Shown here one piece after another: positions 1-5,420 of a stretch of DNA of 5,445 nucleotides (position 1 is the first letter of the stretch; the number at the start of each line of letters is the position of its first letter). Below the pieces are notes generated by a model. It ran no database searches. It saw only the letters and a list, made by a program, of their open reading frames with translations, and was not told the origin of the DNA. This DNA is from Alcanivorax sp. (GTDB lineage: Bacteria > Pseudomonadota > Gammaproteobacteria > Pseudomonadales > Alcanivoracaceae): NCBI GenBank assembly GCA_007135015.1, contig SLJS01000227.1, positions 1-5,445 of the forward strand, given 5' to 3'. A program made the translations under genes and the position numbers.

Positions 1-2877
1 ACGGTGGACCCGGCGGAAGGAGATTTCAGCATCGATGTGACCGCTTCCGTCCAGGAGATTTTCGAGTCCACCGGCTGGTCTGAGGGGGACGCCATGGGGT
101 TCCGCTTCGATGCCGTAACGCCCGATGACCAGAATGAAAATGCCAAGGTGCAAGCTCGTCGTGGCGGCTCGGCGCCGGTGTATCTCACTCTGTCGGTGAG
201 CAGCGCGGAGCCGGGGGATTTTGCCATGGCGATCACCCGCCGGGATGAGGTTCACGATGCTCTCGCCGAGATGCAGAGTGGCGCGGGCGGGGGTAACACC
301 AAGACTGGCTCCGCCTTTGTGGAGAGCGCCCGTTTCCTCGAGGAGCTGAGCCCGCGTACTGGTGATCAGCCCTATGCGCATGATGATGCCTTCGTGGATG
401 ACAGCAGAAGCCGTTATGTCGGGATCAACCTGGGCCCGGGCGAGTGCGGCGGGGAGACCCACGTCATCATGATCAGCAACAAGGACCCCAACGGTCAGGA
501 CCTTGAGTCCGCCCAGCAGGGCTATAACCAGCTTTCCGGAGAGGAGTGCGAGATTTCCAATGATGGCTGGACCTGTATCCAGTCCACCGCCGGATATATG
601 CGTTCCAACAACATTACCACCCACGCGGTGAACTTCGCGCCGGACCCGGATCTCGAGGAAAAGATGCAGGAGGTGGCCAGGCGCGGTGGTGGCGAGTACC
701 GGTTTGCCAGCAGCGCCCACGAGCTGGCGGCGGTGGTCGCCGATATCCTGGACAGCATCATTATCAGCGATGCATCCATGGCGGCACCGGGTGTTGCGGT
801 GAACCAGCTCAACCGTTTCCGTCACCTGGACCAGTTGTACTATGCCCTGTTCCGTCCTTCGCTCGATACGCGCTGGGATGGCAACCTCAAGCGTTACAAG
901 CTGGATTTCGATCAGGATCCGCCGCAGATTGTCGACTCGCATGGTGCGCCCGCGGTGGATGAAGAGACCGGCTTCTTCCGCTCCTCATCGAATAGCTGGT
1001 GGGGGGATCGTGACGACGGCACCAATCTGCCTGACGGCTCCGATGTCACCCTGGGTGGTGCCCGTGAGGAGCTGAACTTCGGTGATATGCGTCGTCTGCT
1101 TTACGCGGACAGCTTGCCGGAACCGGGGCTGGATCCCTCCGCCTCGTCTCCTCCGGCGGGGCTGGGCATGTATCAGCTGATGTCCTCGAACGACGTGACC
1201 ACCGACCAGTTGGGCATGGATCCCGATAGCACACAGGAAGAAGTGGACCAGCGCGTCGAGTTCCTGCTGGGTGGCTGGGGTGATCCCCTGCACAGTGAGC
1301 CGCGGCTGGTGAACTACGGCTTCGAGGGCTCCTTCCAGGAAGCCAGCCTGGATCCTTCGCTTCAGGACAACGTGGTGTTCGTGACTACCAATGACGGTAT
1401 GCTGCACGCCATTGACCCGGAAAACGGCGAGGAGATCTTCAGCTTCATGCCGCCGGACGAGATGGCCAAGGCCGATCTGCGCTTCCGTGGCGGCAAGCTG
1501 GATGCCGACGATCCCCAGCGCCATACCTATGGGCTGGATGGCGGCATTACCGCCTGGCGGCAGGCCAAGGACGATGGCAGCGGTGAGGCCGAGCAGGTGC
1601 TCCTCTACCTGGGGCAGCGTCGCGGTGGTCGCAATTACTATGCATTGGATGTCACTGACCGCCAGGATCCGCGCCTTCTGTGGGCCATTCAGGGCGGGGA
1701 GGGCGACTTCGGCAATCTGGGCCAGACCTGGGCGGCGCCGACCCTGGCGCAGATCCGTCTCAACGGTGAGCGTACACCGGTGCTGATCATGTCCGGTGGT
1801 TATAGCCCCGAGGACCATGACACCACCGGGGAAGTGAGCACCGGTGACGAGATGGGCAACGGTATCTACATCGTCAATGCCAACAATGGCGCCCTGATCT
1901 GGTCGGTTTCGGACACCGGTGGTACCGTTGAACACGCGGACATGAAGTGGGCGATGCCGGCCGGTGTGTCCGTCGTGGACATCAATTTCGACGGGATTAC
2001 CGATTACCTGTATGCCGTGGATCTTGGCGGCCAGGTGTTCCGGGTCGATCTGAATCGCAATAATACCGGAGCCCATGGTCTCGCCTATCGTGTGGTGACG
2101 CTGGCGCAACTGGGCACCAGTGGGCCCGGAGGTGGTGGCATCGAGGATCACCGCCGTTTCCATGCTTCTCCGGTGGTGGCCCTGGGCGAGCGTGACGGTG
2201 AAGCCCTGCTGCAGGTATCCCTGGGCTCCGGCTATCGGTCCCACCCGCTGAACATGGATACCGATGACCGGGTCTACATGCTGGACGACACCGATGCATT
2301 GAATGCGCTCAACTCTACCTTTGATCCTTCTCCGGCGATAACCGAGGGCGATCTGCTCGACGTCACCAATGACACAAGCCCGGAGCCGGAGGATTTCGAA
2401 GGCAAGCATGGCTGGATGATCCGGCTGGAAAATGGCGAGAAGGTGCTGTCCTCTTCGGTAGTGATGGACGGGACCATATTCGTGAGCAGTTACCTTCCGG
2501 AGACGGCCTACGAAGATCCTTGTCAGCGGGTGGTAGGCCTTTCCCGGCTTTACGGGCTGAGCCTTTCCGACGGCTCACCGGTGTTTTCGTCCGATGAGAC
2601 CTCGGACGATGGTGATACAGTGGATGGCGGCGAGCTGGAGCGTTTCAAGGAGCTGGTGCTGCCCGGCCTGCCGCCGTCGCCCCAGGTTCTCCTCGGGCCA
2701 GAAGGGCAGCAGACGGTGCTGGTTGGTACTGCGTCTGTTGACCCGGAGCTGGACACTGACTTCTCCCTGCGCCGCAGTCGCTGGTTCGAGATCAACGACA
2801 AGAGCGAGGCGGACGCCCTGCTGCAGGCCACGATGCATGGTGAGGATGATGGTGGGGGCGAGGAGGAAGAGCAGTAG
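1..2877 (+). CDS. pilY1: PilY1-type pilus tip adhesin/biogenesis protein, N-terminus outside window
   Basis: PilY1/PilC proteins sit at the pilus tip and cell surface, where they prime pilus assembly, oppose retraction and act in adhesion and surface sensing. The frame is open through base 1, so the true start, signal peptide and first VWA motif (DxSxS) lie upstream; the GTG at 4 has no visible ribosome site. Residues counted from that GTG: 8-68 resemble the end of a beta-rich module (DVTASVQEI, GWSEGDA, GGSAPV) apparently inserted in a VWA domain; 77-250 continue the VWA fold, with the metal-site Thr at T99 (GNTKTG), strand THVIMISN at 152-159 and a closing helix to about 250. GDPLHSEP at 426-433 opens the Neisseria PilC-type beta-propeller (about 426-780). 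D659-I-N-F-D-G-I-T-D667 matches the PilY1 calcium loop and is followed by a DLGGQVFRVDL strand. C840 (DPCQ) precedes the usual LYGLSL segment. The acidic tail ends in EEEEQ. The stop is TAG at 2875. The family assignment is firm. Confidence 0.93.
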   Translation, partial: TVDPAEGDFSIDVTASVQEIFESTGWSEGDAMGFRFDAVTPDDQNENAKVQARRGGSAPVYLTLSVSSAEPGDFAMAITRRDEVHDALAEMQSGAGGGNTKTGSAFVESARFLEELSPRTGDQPYAHDDAFVDDSRSRYVGINLGPGECGGETHVIMISNKDPNGQDLESAQQGYNQLSGEECEISNDGWTCIQSTAGYMRSNNITTHAVNFAPDPDLEEKMQEVARRGGGEYRFASSAHELAAVVADILDSIIISDASMAAPGVAVNQLNRFRHLDQLYYALFRPSLDTRWDGNLKRYKLDFDQDPPQIVDSHGAPAVDEETGFFRSSSNSWWGDRDDGTNLPDGSDVTLGGAREELNFGDMRRLLYADSLPEPGLDPSASSPPAGLGMYQLMSSNDVTTDQLGMDPDSTQEEVDQRVEFLLGGWGDPLHSEPRLVNYGFEGSFQEASLDPSLQDNVVFVTTNDGMLHAIDPENGEEIFSFMPPDEMAKADLRFRGGKLDADDPQRHTYGLDGGITAWRQAKDDGSGEAEQVLLYLGQRRGGRNYYALDVTDRQDPRLLWAIQGGEGDFGNLGQTWAAPTLAQIRLNGERTPVLIMSGGYSPEDHDTTGEVSTGDEMGNGIYIVNANNGALIWSVSDTGGTVEHADMKWAMPAGVSVVDINFDGITDYLYAVDLGGQVFRVDLNRNNTGAHGLAYRVVTLAQLGTSGPGGGGIEDHRRFHASPVVALGERDGEALLQVSLGSGYRSHPLNMDTDDRVYMLDDTDALNALNSTFDPSPAITEGDLLDVTNDTSPEPEDFEGKHGWMIRLENGEKVLSSSVVMDGTIFVSSYLPETAYEDPCQRVVGLSRLYGLSLSDGSPVFSSDETSDDGDTVDGGELERFKELVLPGLPPSPQVLLGPEGQQTVLVGTASVDPELDTDFSLRRSRWFEINDKSEADALLQATMHGEDDGGGEEEEQ

Positions 2878-2910
2878 CGCTGCACCCGCTGCCGCGCATC
2901 AAGTATGGGC

Positions 2911-2936
2911 CGGGGCCCGCCGTCCGGCGGGCCCCG
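2911..2936 (+). other. Perfect GC-rich hairpin between pilY1 and first pilE
   Basis: Bases 2911-2921 pair perfectly with 2926-2936 (11 bp, almost all G/C) around a 4-nt loop, gtcc. It lies 33 nt after the pilY1 stop and 24 nt before the next start. No T-run follows (gctgaattcgg), so it is not a standard intrinsic terminator. It may instead be a partial terminator, an RNA-processing site or a 3'-end stabiliser that sets different levels of pilY1 and pilE from one transcript. The structure is seen directly; the role is inferred. Confidence 0.6.
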
Positions 2937-2950
2937 CTGAATTCGGGGAT

Positions 2951-2956
2951 GGAGGA
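2951..2956 (+). promoter_or_regulatory. Ribosome binding site that decides the first pilE start
   Basis: GGAGGA lies 4 nt before the ATG at 2961. An earlier in-frame ATG at 2949 overlaps this motif and would add four residues (MEDG) to the leader, but it has only a GGGG directly against it. The ATG at 2961 also gives a standard 7-residue prepilin leader, so it is preferred. Confidence 0.75.
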
Positions 2957-2960
2957 CGGA

Positions 2961-3377
2961 ATGAATCGTAGCGAACGAGGCTTTACCCTGATTGAACTGA
3001 TGATCGTGGTGGTCATCATTGGCGTGATTGTCGCGGTGGCACTGCCAAACTATACCCGTCAGGTCCAGGAAAGCCGTCGGGGTTCAGTTCAGAGCGACAT
3101 GCTGGACTATTCCGCGCGTCTGGAGCAGTACCGGGCCCAGCGGTTCAGTTATGCCGGTGCCGACGGAGCGGACGGTCCCGCAATGCCCGATCATGATTTC
3201 TTCAACATCTCGCTGGATATCGGCGCTGACAATGCCAGCTATGAGATTCAGGCAACGCCTACCGGGTCCATGAGCGGTACCGGCGTGCTGGTGCTTGATC
3301 ACCGGGGGCAGAGCTGCTTCGTTCCTGACGCTGCCAGCTGTACCCCGGGGGATGATCCCTCCTGGGGTAGTAACTGA
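2961..3377 (+). CDS. pilE: Type IV minor prepilin, PilE-like (first copy)
   Basis: A 138-residue prepilin. Leader MNRSERG ends at G7, and PilD would cut before F8 and methylate it. The mature N-terminus FTLIELMIVVVIIGVIVAVA is a classic type IVa pilin membrane/assembly helix, with Glu at +5 (E12) and Pro29 at the usual kink. The 131-residue mature size suits a minor pilin. The helix continues to about residue 60 (RLEQYRAQRFSY), followed by a small beta domain. A Cys pair, C119 and C127, near the C-terminus (GQSCFV...SCTP) probably forms the D-region disulfide. It starts 83 nt after the pilY1 stop, the usual pilE position in pilY1-pilE operons, so co-transcription is likely. It differs strongly from the second pilin outside the N-terminal helix and lacks that one's DCW ending. 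Function as an incorporated or initiating minor pilin is inferred from family and position; major pilin is less likely in this context. Confidence 0.88.
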   Translation: MNRSERGFTLIELMIVVVIIGVIVAVALPNYTRQVQESRRGSVQSDMLDYSARLEQYRAQRFSYAGADGADGPAMPDHDFFNISLDIGADNASYEIQATPTGSMSGTGVLVLDHRGQSCFVPDAASCTPGDDPSWGSN

Positions 3378-3406
3378 GGCGTTAACCGGGCGCTGAGCCT
3401 GCGGTT

Positions 3407-3441
3407 GCCGCTTCCGGCCGCCTGCCGGCAGCCGGAGCGGC
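3407..3441 (+). terminator. Possible weak terminator hairpin after first pilE
   Basis: GCCGCTTCCGGC (3407-3418) pairs with GCCGGAGCGGC (3431-3441) with one bulged T, closing a loop that itself contains the palindrome TGCCGGCA (3423-3430). It begins 30 nt after the stop codon. The following sequence (gattcgctattcgcc) is only mildly T-rich, so it is a weak intrinsic terminator or merely a stabilising 3' hairpin. It could mark the end of the pilY1-pilE transcript. Confidence 0.35.
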
Positions 3442-3641
3442 GATTCGCTATTCGCCTTGATCATGTTTCCGCAGCCTTGTTTTCGGTCTCCATCGTGGGG
3501 CTTGCTGACAATAAATGCTTATGCAGCCTGCGATGGCTCATGTATTTGTGCTATACCGCTCTCTCCCCAGTCGTCATAAGCTGGCTTCGCGGAACGCCGC
3601 CCGTTCGCCGGAAGGCGGGGCAGGGTTTGATTGCCTGTCCG

Positions 3642-3672
3642 TGTACTATCGTACAGCCGACGGTCGCCGGCT
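3642..3672 (+). repeat. Inverted repeat TGTAC-TATC-GTACA and overlapping hairpin
   Basis: TGTAC (3642-3646) and GTACA (3651-3655) are a perfect inverted repeat with a 4-nt spacer. The second arm also overlaps another pairing: AGCCG (3655-3659) with CGGCT (3668-3672), extendable to GTA/TAC across a two-base bulge. The site is about 95-125 nt before the second pilE start, where an operator or leader structure might sit. It does not match a binding site I can name. Confidence 0.3.
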
Positions 3673-3728
3673 ACGGGAGTCGGGCCGCCTGGAACCGGGA
3701 TGAACAGCCGGTCGGTGGTGAGTTCGTT

Positions 3729-3766
3729 GAAAGGGAAGAAAAAGAGAAGAGCGAGGAGGGCAGGGA
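3729..3766 (+). promoter_or_regulatory. Purine tract with the ribosome site of second pilE
   Basis: From 3729 to the ATG at 3767 all bases but two are purines, including 23 consecutive purines at 3729-3751. The ribosome site GGAGG (3755-3759) lies 7 nt before the ATG and fixes the start. A second purine cluster (agggaa) sits between it and the ATG. Such a leader should be unstructured and may be a strong initiation or standby region; the repeated GGA/GGGA strings could also attract CsrA-type regulators. The composition is seen; the function is inferred. Confidence 0.6.
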
Positions 3767-4189
3767 ATGCGCGAAACGGAATTTTCGGGAAACCGCAGTG
3801 ACCAGGCGGGTTTTACACTGATTGAGCTGATGATCGTAGTGGTGATCATCGGGGTGCTCGGTGCGATCGTCTACCCGAGCTACCAGAACTACATGGAGAA
3901 TGCCCGGCTCTCCGACGGACGGAATCTGCTCGTCGAGGCCGCTGCCCGCATGGAGCGCTGTCATGCCCAGGAAGGCAGTTACGGCAACTGCGAACCGTTT
4001 CTGCGCGAGGAATCGGAAAACGGCTACTACAGACTGGTTACGCCGGTACAAACCTCAAACAGTGATCAGGCATATTCCCTTGCCGCCCGCAGGGTTGATG
4101 TCGAGGGCTTCAATGAATGTGGCGATCTGACGCTGGATCAGACGGGCCGCAGGGGAGCGACCGGGGGAGACCCTCAGGACTGCTGGTAG
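3767..4189 (+). CDS. pilE: Type IV minor prepilin, PilE-like (second copy)
   Basis: A 140-residue prepilin. The 15-residue leader MRETEFSGNRSDQAG ends at G15, and PilD would cut before F16. The mature N-terminus FTLIELMIVVVIIGVLGAIV is canonical, with Glu at +5 (E20), followed by YPSYQNYMENARLSDGRNLLVEAAARMERC, the pattern of PilE minor pilins. Cysteines at 65, 75, 118 and 139 suggest two disulfides, C65-C75 in the alpha-beta loop region and C118-C139 closing the D-region. The C-terminus GATGGDPQDCW is a recognisable PilE ending. The start is set by GGAGG 7 nt upstream. The gene lies 389 nt after the first pilin and could be a separate unit or a distal operon gene. The shared N-terminal helix and very different globular parts argue for an old duplication rather than a recent one. 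It is expected to insert through the inner membrane and join the minor-pilin complex or the fibre. Confidence 0.92.
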   Translation: MRETEFSGNRSDQAGFTLIELMIVVVIIGVLGAIVYPSYQNYMENARLSDGRNLLVEAAARMERCHAQEGSYGNCEPFLREESENGYYRLVTPVQTSNSDQAYSLAARRVDVEGFNECGDLTLDQTGRRGATGGDPQDCW

Positions 4190-4205
4190 CGTAGCGAAGG
4201 CTACG
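4190..4205 (+). other. Hairpin directly after second pilE stop
   Basis: CGTAGC (4190-4195) pairs perfectly with GCTACG (4200-4205) around the loop GAAG, beginning at the first base after the TAG stop. The next bases (gttgaaggagcc) have no T-run, so it is a poor intrinsic terminator. It may protect the 3' end of the mRNA. Confidence 0.4.
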
Positions 4206-4539
4206 GTTGAAGGAGCCTTGCGCCTGACGGTGACCAGACCAGGCAAAGTGCGGGACAGGCGTAACCGTACCAATTGATCACCCGGCCCGGAGCCTCTGAA
4301 AAGTTCCTGTCGTTGCACTTGTCTTCAATTATGCGAGTGGTTTGGTGCGCTATCCGGGCCAGGCCTCGCAGCGGTTGGAGTACCGTTGCTGCTTCTGGCA
4401 CTTAATTCTTATTTTTCGGAATCTCTTCTCGTTCTCTGGTATTAAATCAGCCCGGGTCAGGTGTCAGGGACTCATTCCCGTGGTAGATTTGTATCAGATG
4501 CAGGCAGTCCCGCTTCATCCGGTTGATGATCGCCGGTAA
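4206..4539 (+). other. First half of the long spacer before fimT; no gene seen
   Basis: No frame here shows a pilin, a domain or a plausible ribosome site. An AT-rich stretch, unusual for the window, occurs at 4401-4448 (cttaattcttattttt ... tattaaat). A weak sigma70-like pair follows: GTGTCA at 4461-4466, a 17-nt spacer, then TAGATT at 4484-4489, four of six matches in each hexamer. If real, transcription would begin near 4496, just ahead of the structured GGA-rich segment. Small hairpins occur at 4467-4479 (GGGA/TCCC) and 4515-4529 (TCATC/GATGA). I found no good sigma54 -24/-12 element; TGGCAC at 4396 lacks its GC partner. Confidence 0.35.
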
Positions 4540-4775
4540 CGGAGAAAGGACGGGGAGTGCCTGCTGAGGGACCCCATCCCGACAGGGATGCGATGTCATG
4601 CGCAAGGCCGCGCCTGCTGGAAGCAGCACTGAAGCAGTGCAGGGCGCAGGGACGGCGCGGTAAGGACTGCCAAGGGAAGAACAATAATGAATTGCCCCGG
4701 TGTGAAGGGAGTACAGGAAGCGCTCCCCGGTACCCCGACTGCGGTCAACGCAGTCGCCGGGAGTCGTGTTGTACT
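4540..4775 (+). ncRNA. Candidate GGA-rich structured RNA (Csr/Rsm-like) or fimT leader
   Basis: Seven A-N-G-G-A motifs occur in 165 nt, starting at 4546, 4567, 4584, 4648, 4662, 4673 and 4706. Two lie in CANGGANG strings, CAGGGATG (4583-4590) and CAGGGACG (4647-4654), close to the CsrA/RsmA consensus. The second is displayed in a hairpin: GCGC (4644-4647) pairs with GCGC (4655-4658) leaving AGGGACG as a 7-nt loop. Other perfect stems are CATCCC/GGGATG (4575-4590, loop GACA), CTGCT/AGCAG (4614-4626) and GCACTG/CAGTGC (4626-4640, loop AAG), then the large stem-loop at 4710-4775. GGA motifs in and between short stem-loops are the hallmark of CsrB/RsmY/RsmZ titrating RNAs. Against this, the 4584 motif is in a stem, there is no TGTAAG-N6-CTTACA GacA site upstream, and no T-run ends the segment. 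A CsrA-controlled 5' leader is an equal alternative. Confidence 0.3.
4710..4775 (+). other. Large nested stem-loop
   Basis: Three nested pairings share one axis: AGTAC (4710-4714) with GTACT (4771-4775); CTCC(C)CGG (4723-4730) with CCGGGAG (4757-4763), one bulged C; and CGACTGCG (4736-4743) with CGCAGTCG (4749-4756), a perfect 8-bp top stem with loop GTCAA. A 5-nt asymmetric bulge (4731-4735) separates the upper two. No T-run follows the base of the stem, so it is not an obvious terminator. It may close the candidate RNA or shape the fimT leader. Confidence 0.5.
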
Positions 4776-4887
4776 GCCATCCTCTGTCACGCCCTTCACC
4801 GCTTCACGGTTACCGCCTGTTTTCAGCGCCTGTGCGTTTTCCCGCCGGATCCGTTCCGTGTGTGCCTTCGCCAGTGAGGGCAGGCGG
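4776..4887 (+). other. Unassigned segment immediately before fimT
   Basis: The fimT frame stays open upstream to an ATG at 4687, but the extra 67 codons give a Ser/Arg/Val-rich sequence unlike any pilin leader and they lie across the large stem-loop. Short T-runs occur at 4820-4823 and 4837-4840 without a good hairpin before them. I see no recognisable promoter. GAGGG at 4876-4880 is the likely fimT ribosome site. Confidence 0.4.
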
Positions 4888-5409
4888 GTGCCGGTGCGTG
4901 GGTGTGCGTCGAAGACGGCGGGCTGGACACTGGTCGAGCTCATGGTGGCGCTGGTCCTGCTTGTCGTTGTCGCCGGAATGGCGATCCCTTCCTTCACCGA
5001 GCTGAACCGCAGCAACCAGATGACGACCGCCGCCAACGAGGTCCTTCATGCCCTGCAGACGGCGCGTCACGAGGCCGCCTCCCGGGGGCGTACGGTCACT
5101 GCCTGTGCAAGCTCCAATGGTCAAAGCTGCGACGGAAACTGGGGCGATGGCTGGATGGTGTTCGTGAATACCGGTCTGCAGGGAGGCGGCGCGCCCGCCG
5201 ACATTGGTGAGATTCTGCGTATCGGCGAAAGCAGCACAGTAGTAACTACCCGCTCGGGTGCGCCGCTGGTGAGCTTTGGCGGCACCGGTGAGGTGGTGCT
5301 CGGTGCCGGAACCATTGAGCTTGAACGCCCCGGGTGTGGCCCAGGCGAGGGCCGGCAAATCAGGGTCACGGCGGGCGGCTCCGCCGGTGTTTCCAGCATG
5401 GACTGCTGA
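4888..5409 (+). CDS. fimT: FimT/GspH-type minor prepilin
   Basis: A 173-residue prepilin from the GTG at 4888, chosen because GAGGG (4876-4880) lies 7 nt upstream and the leader becomes a normal 12 residues (MPVRGCASKTAG). A GTG at 4894 is possible; the GTG at 4858 and ATG at 4687 give leaders too long and poorly supported. PilD cleavage is expected after G12, leaving W13 instead of the usual Phe at +1, with Glu at +5 (E17) and a hydrophobic helix LMVALVLLVVVAGMAIPSF. FimT/GspH signatures follow: ALQTARHEAASRGRTVTAC (55-73), C73/C81 flanking a short loop, WGDGWMVFVNT (85-95), the LVSFGGTGEV strand (127-136) and a C150/C173 pair ending in MDC. FimT/FimU proteins belong to the minor-pilin priming complex, and some bind DNA for natural transformation. 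It sits 11 nt before the next gene, so it opens an operon. FimU versus FimT cannot be fully separated by eye. Confidence 0.88.
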   Translation: MPVRGCASKTAGWTLVELMVALVLLVVVAGMAIPSFTELNRSNQMTTAANEVLHALQTARHEAASRGRTVTACASSNGQSCDGNWGDGWMVFVNTGLQGGGAPADIGEILRIGESSTVVTTRSGAPLVSFGGTGEVVLGAGTIELERPGCGPGEGRQIRVTAGGSAGVSSMDC

Positions 5410-5415
5410 AGGAGG
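5410..5415 (+). promoter_or_regulatory. Ribosome binding site favouring a TTG start
   Basis: AGGAGG begins immediately after the fimT stop and lies 5 nt before a TTG at 5421. The in-frame ATG at 5436 would be 20 nt away, too far for this site. The spacing therefore points to TTG as the start and to close coupling with fimT translation. Confidence 0.65.
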
Positions 5416-5420
5416 TTCCA

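Larger units (their letters stand above)
3378..3766 (+). other. Spacer between the two pilE genes (389 nt), no convincing gene
   Basis: No frame here reads like a protein. A + strand frame from 3405 runs on into the second pilin gene in another frame, but its product is low-complexity shadow-like sequence with no credible ribosome site. The spacer holds a hairpin near the first pilE stop (3407-3441), a second hairpin at 3597-3618 (CCGCC pairing with GGCGG around an inner TTC/GAA stem), a TGTAC-TATC-GTACA inverted repeat (3642-3655) and a purine tract before the second pilE. A TG-C-TATACC extended -10-like string occurs at 3549-3557, without a matching -35. The length suggests that the second pilE has its own control region, but no promoter can be named with confidence. 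Confidence 0.5.

Noticed and set aside
985..2409. Antisense open frame of 474 codons across pilY1
   Set aside because: It lies wholly opposite a clear PilY1 coding region; long antisense frames are common in GC-rich genes. Its product shows no recognisable domain and it has no neighbour on that strand.
3405..3821. + strand open frame of 138 codons between the two pilE genes
   Set aside because: It overlaps the start of the second pilE in another frame, has no credible ribosome site, and its product changes character along its length with no family resemblance.
4396..4412. Sigma54-type promoter beginning TGGCAC before fimT
   Set aside because: The -24 half is present, but at the required distance the bases are TT instead of GC.
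4557..4877. + strand frame of 106 codons (GTG start), Cys/Arg-rich product, in the long spacer
   Set aside because: Composition mirrors the hairpins and GC-rich DNA it covers. No domain is seen and the start is weak. A small protein cannot be fully excluded.
4687..4887. Longer fimT start at the ATG 4687
   Set aside because: It would add a 67-residue extension with no prepilin-leader features and no good ribosome site; the GTG at 4888 gives a normal leader and good spacing.
4190..4887. GacA upstream site (TGTAAG-N6-CTTACA) that would support a true RsmY/RsmZ-type gene
   Set aside because: No match or near match was found in the spacer.
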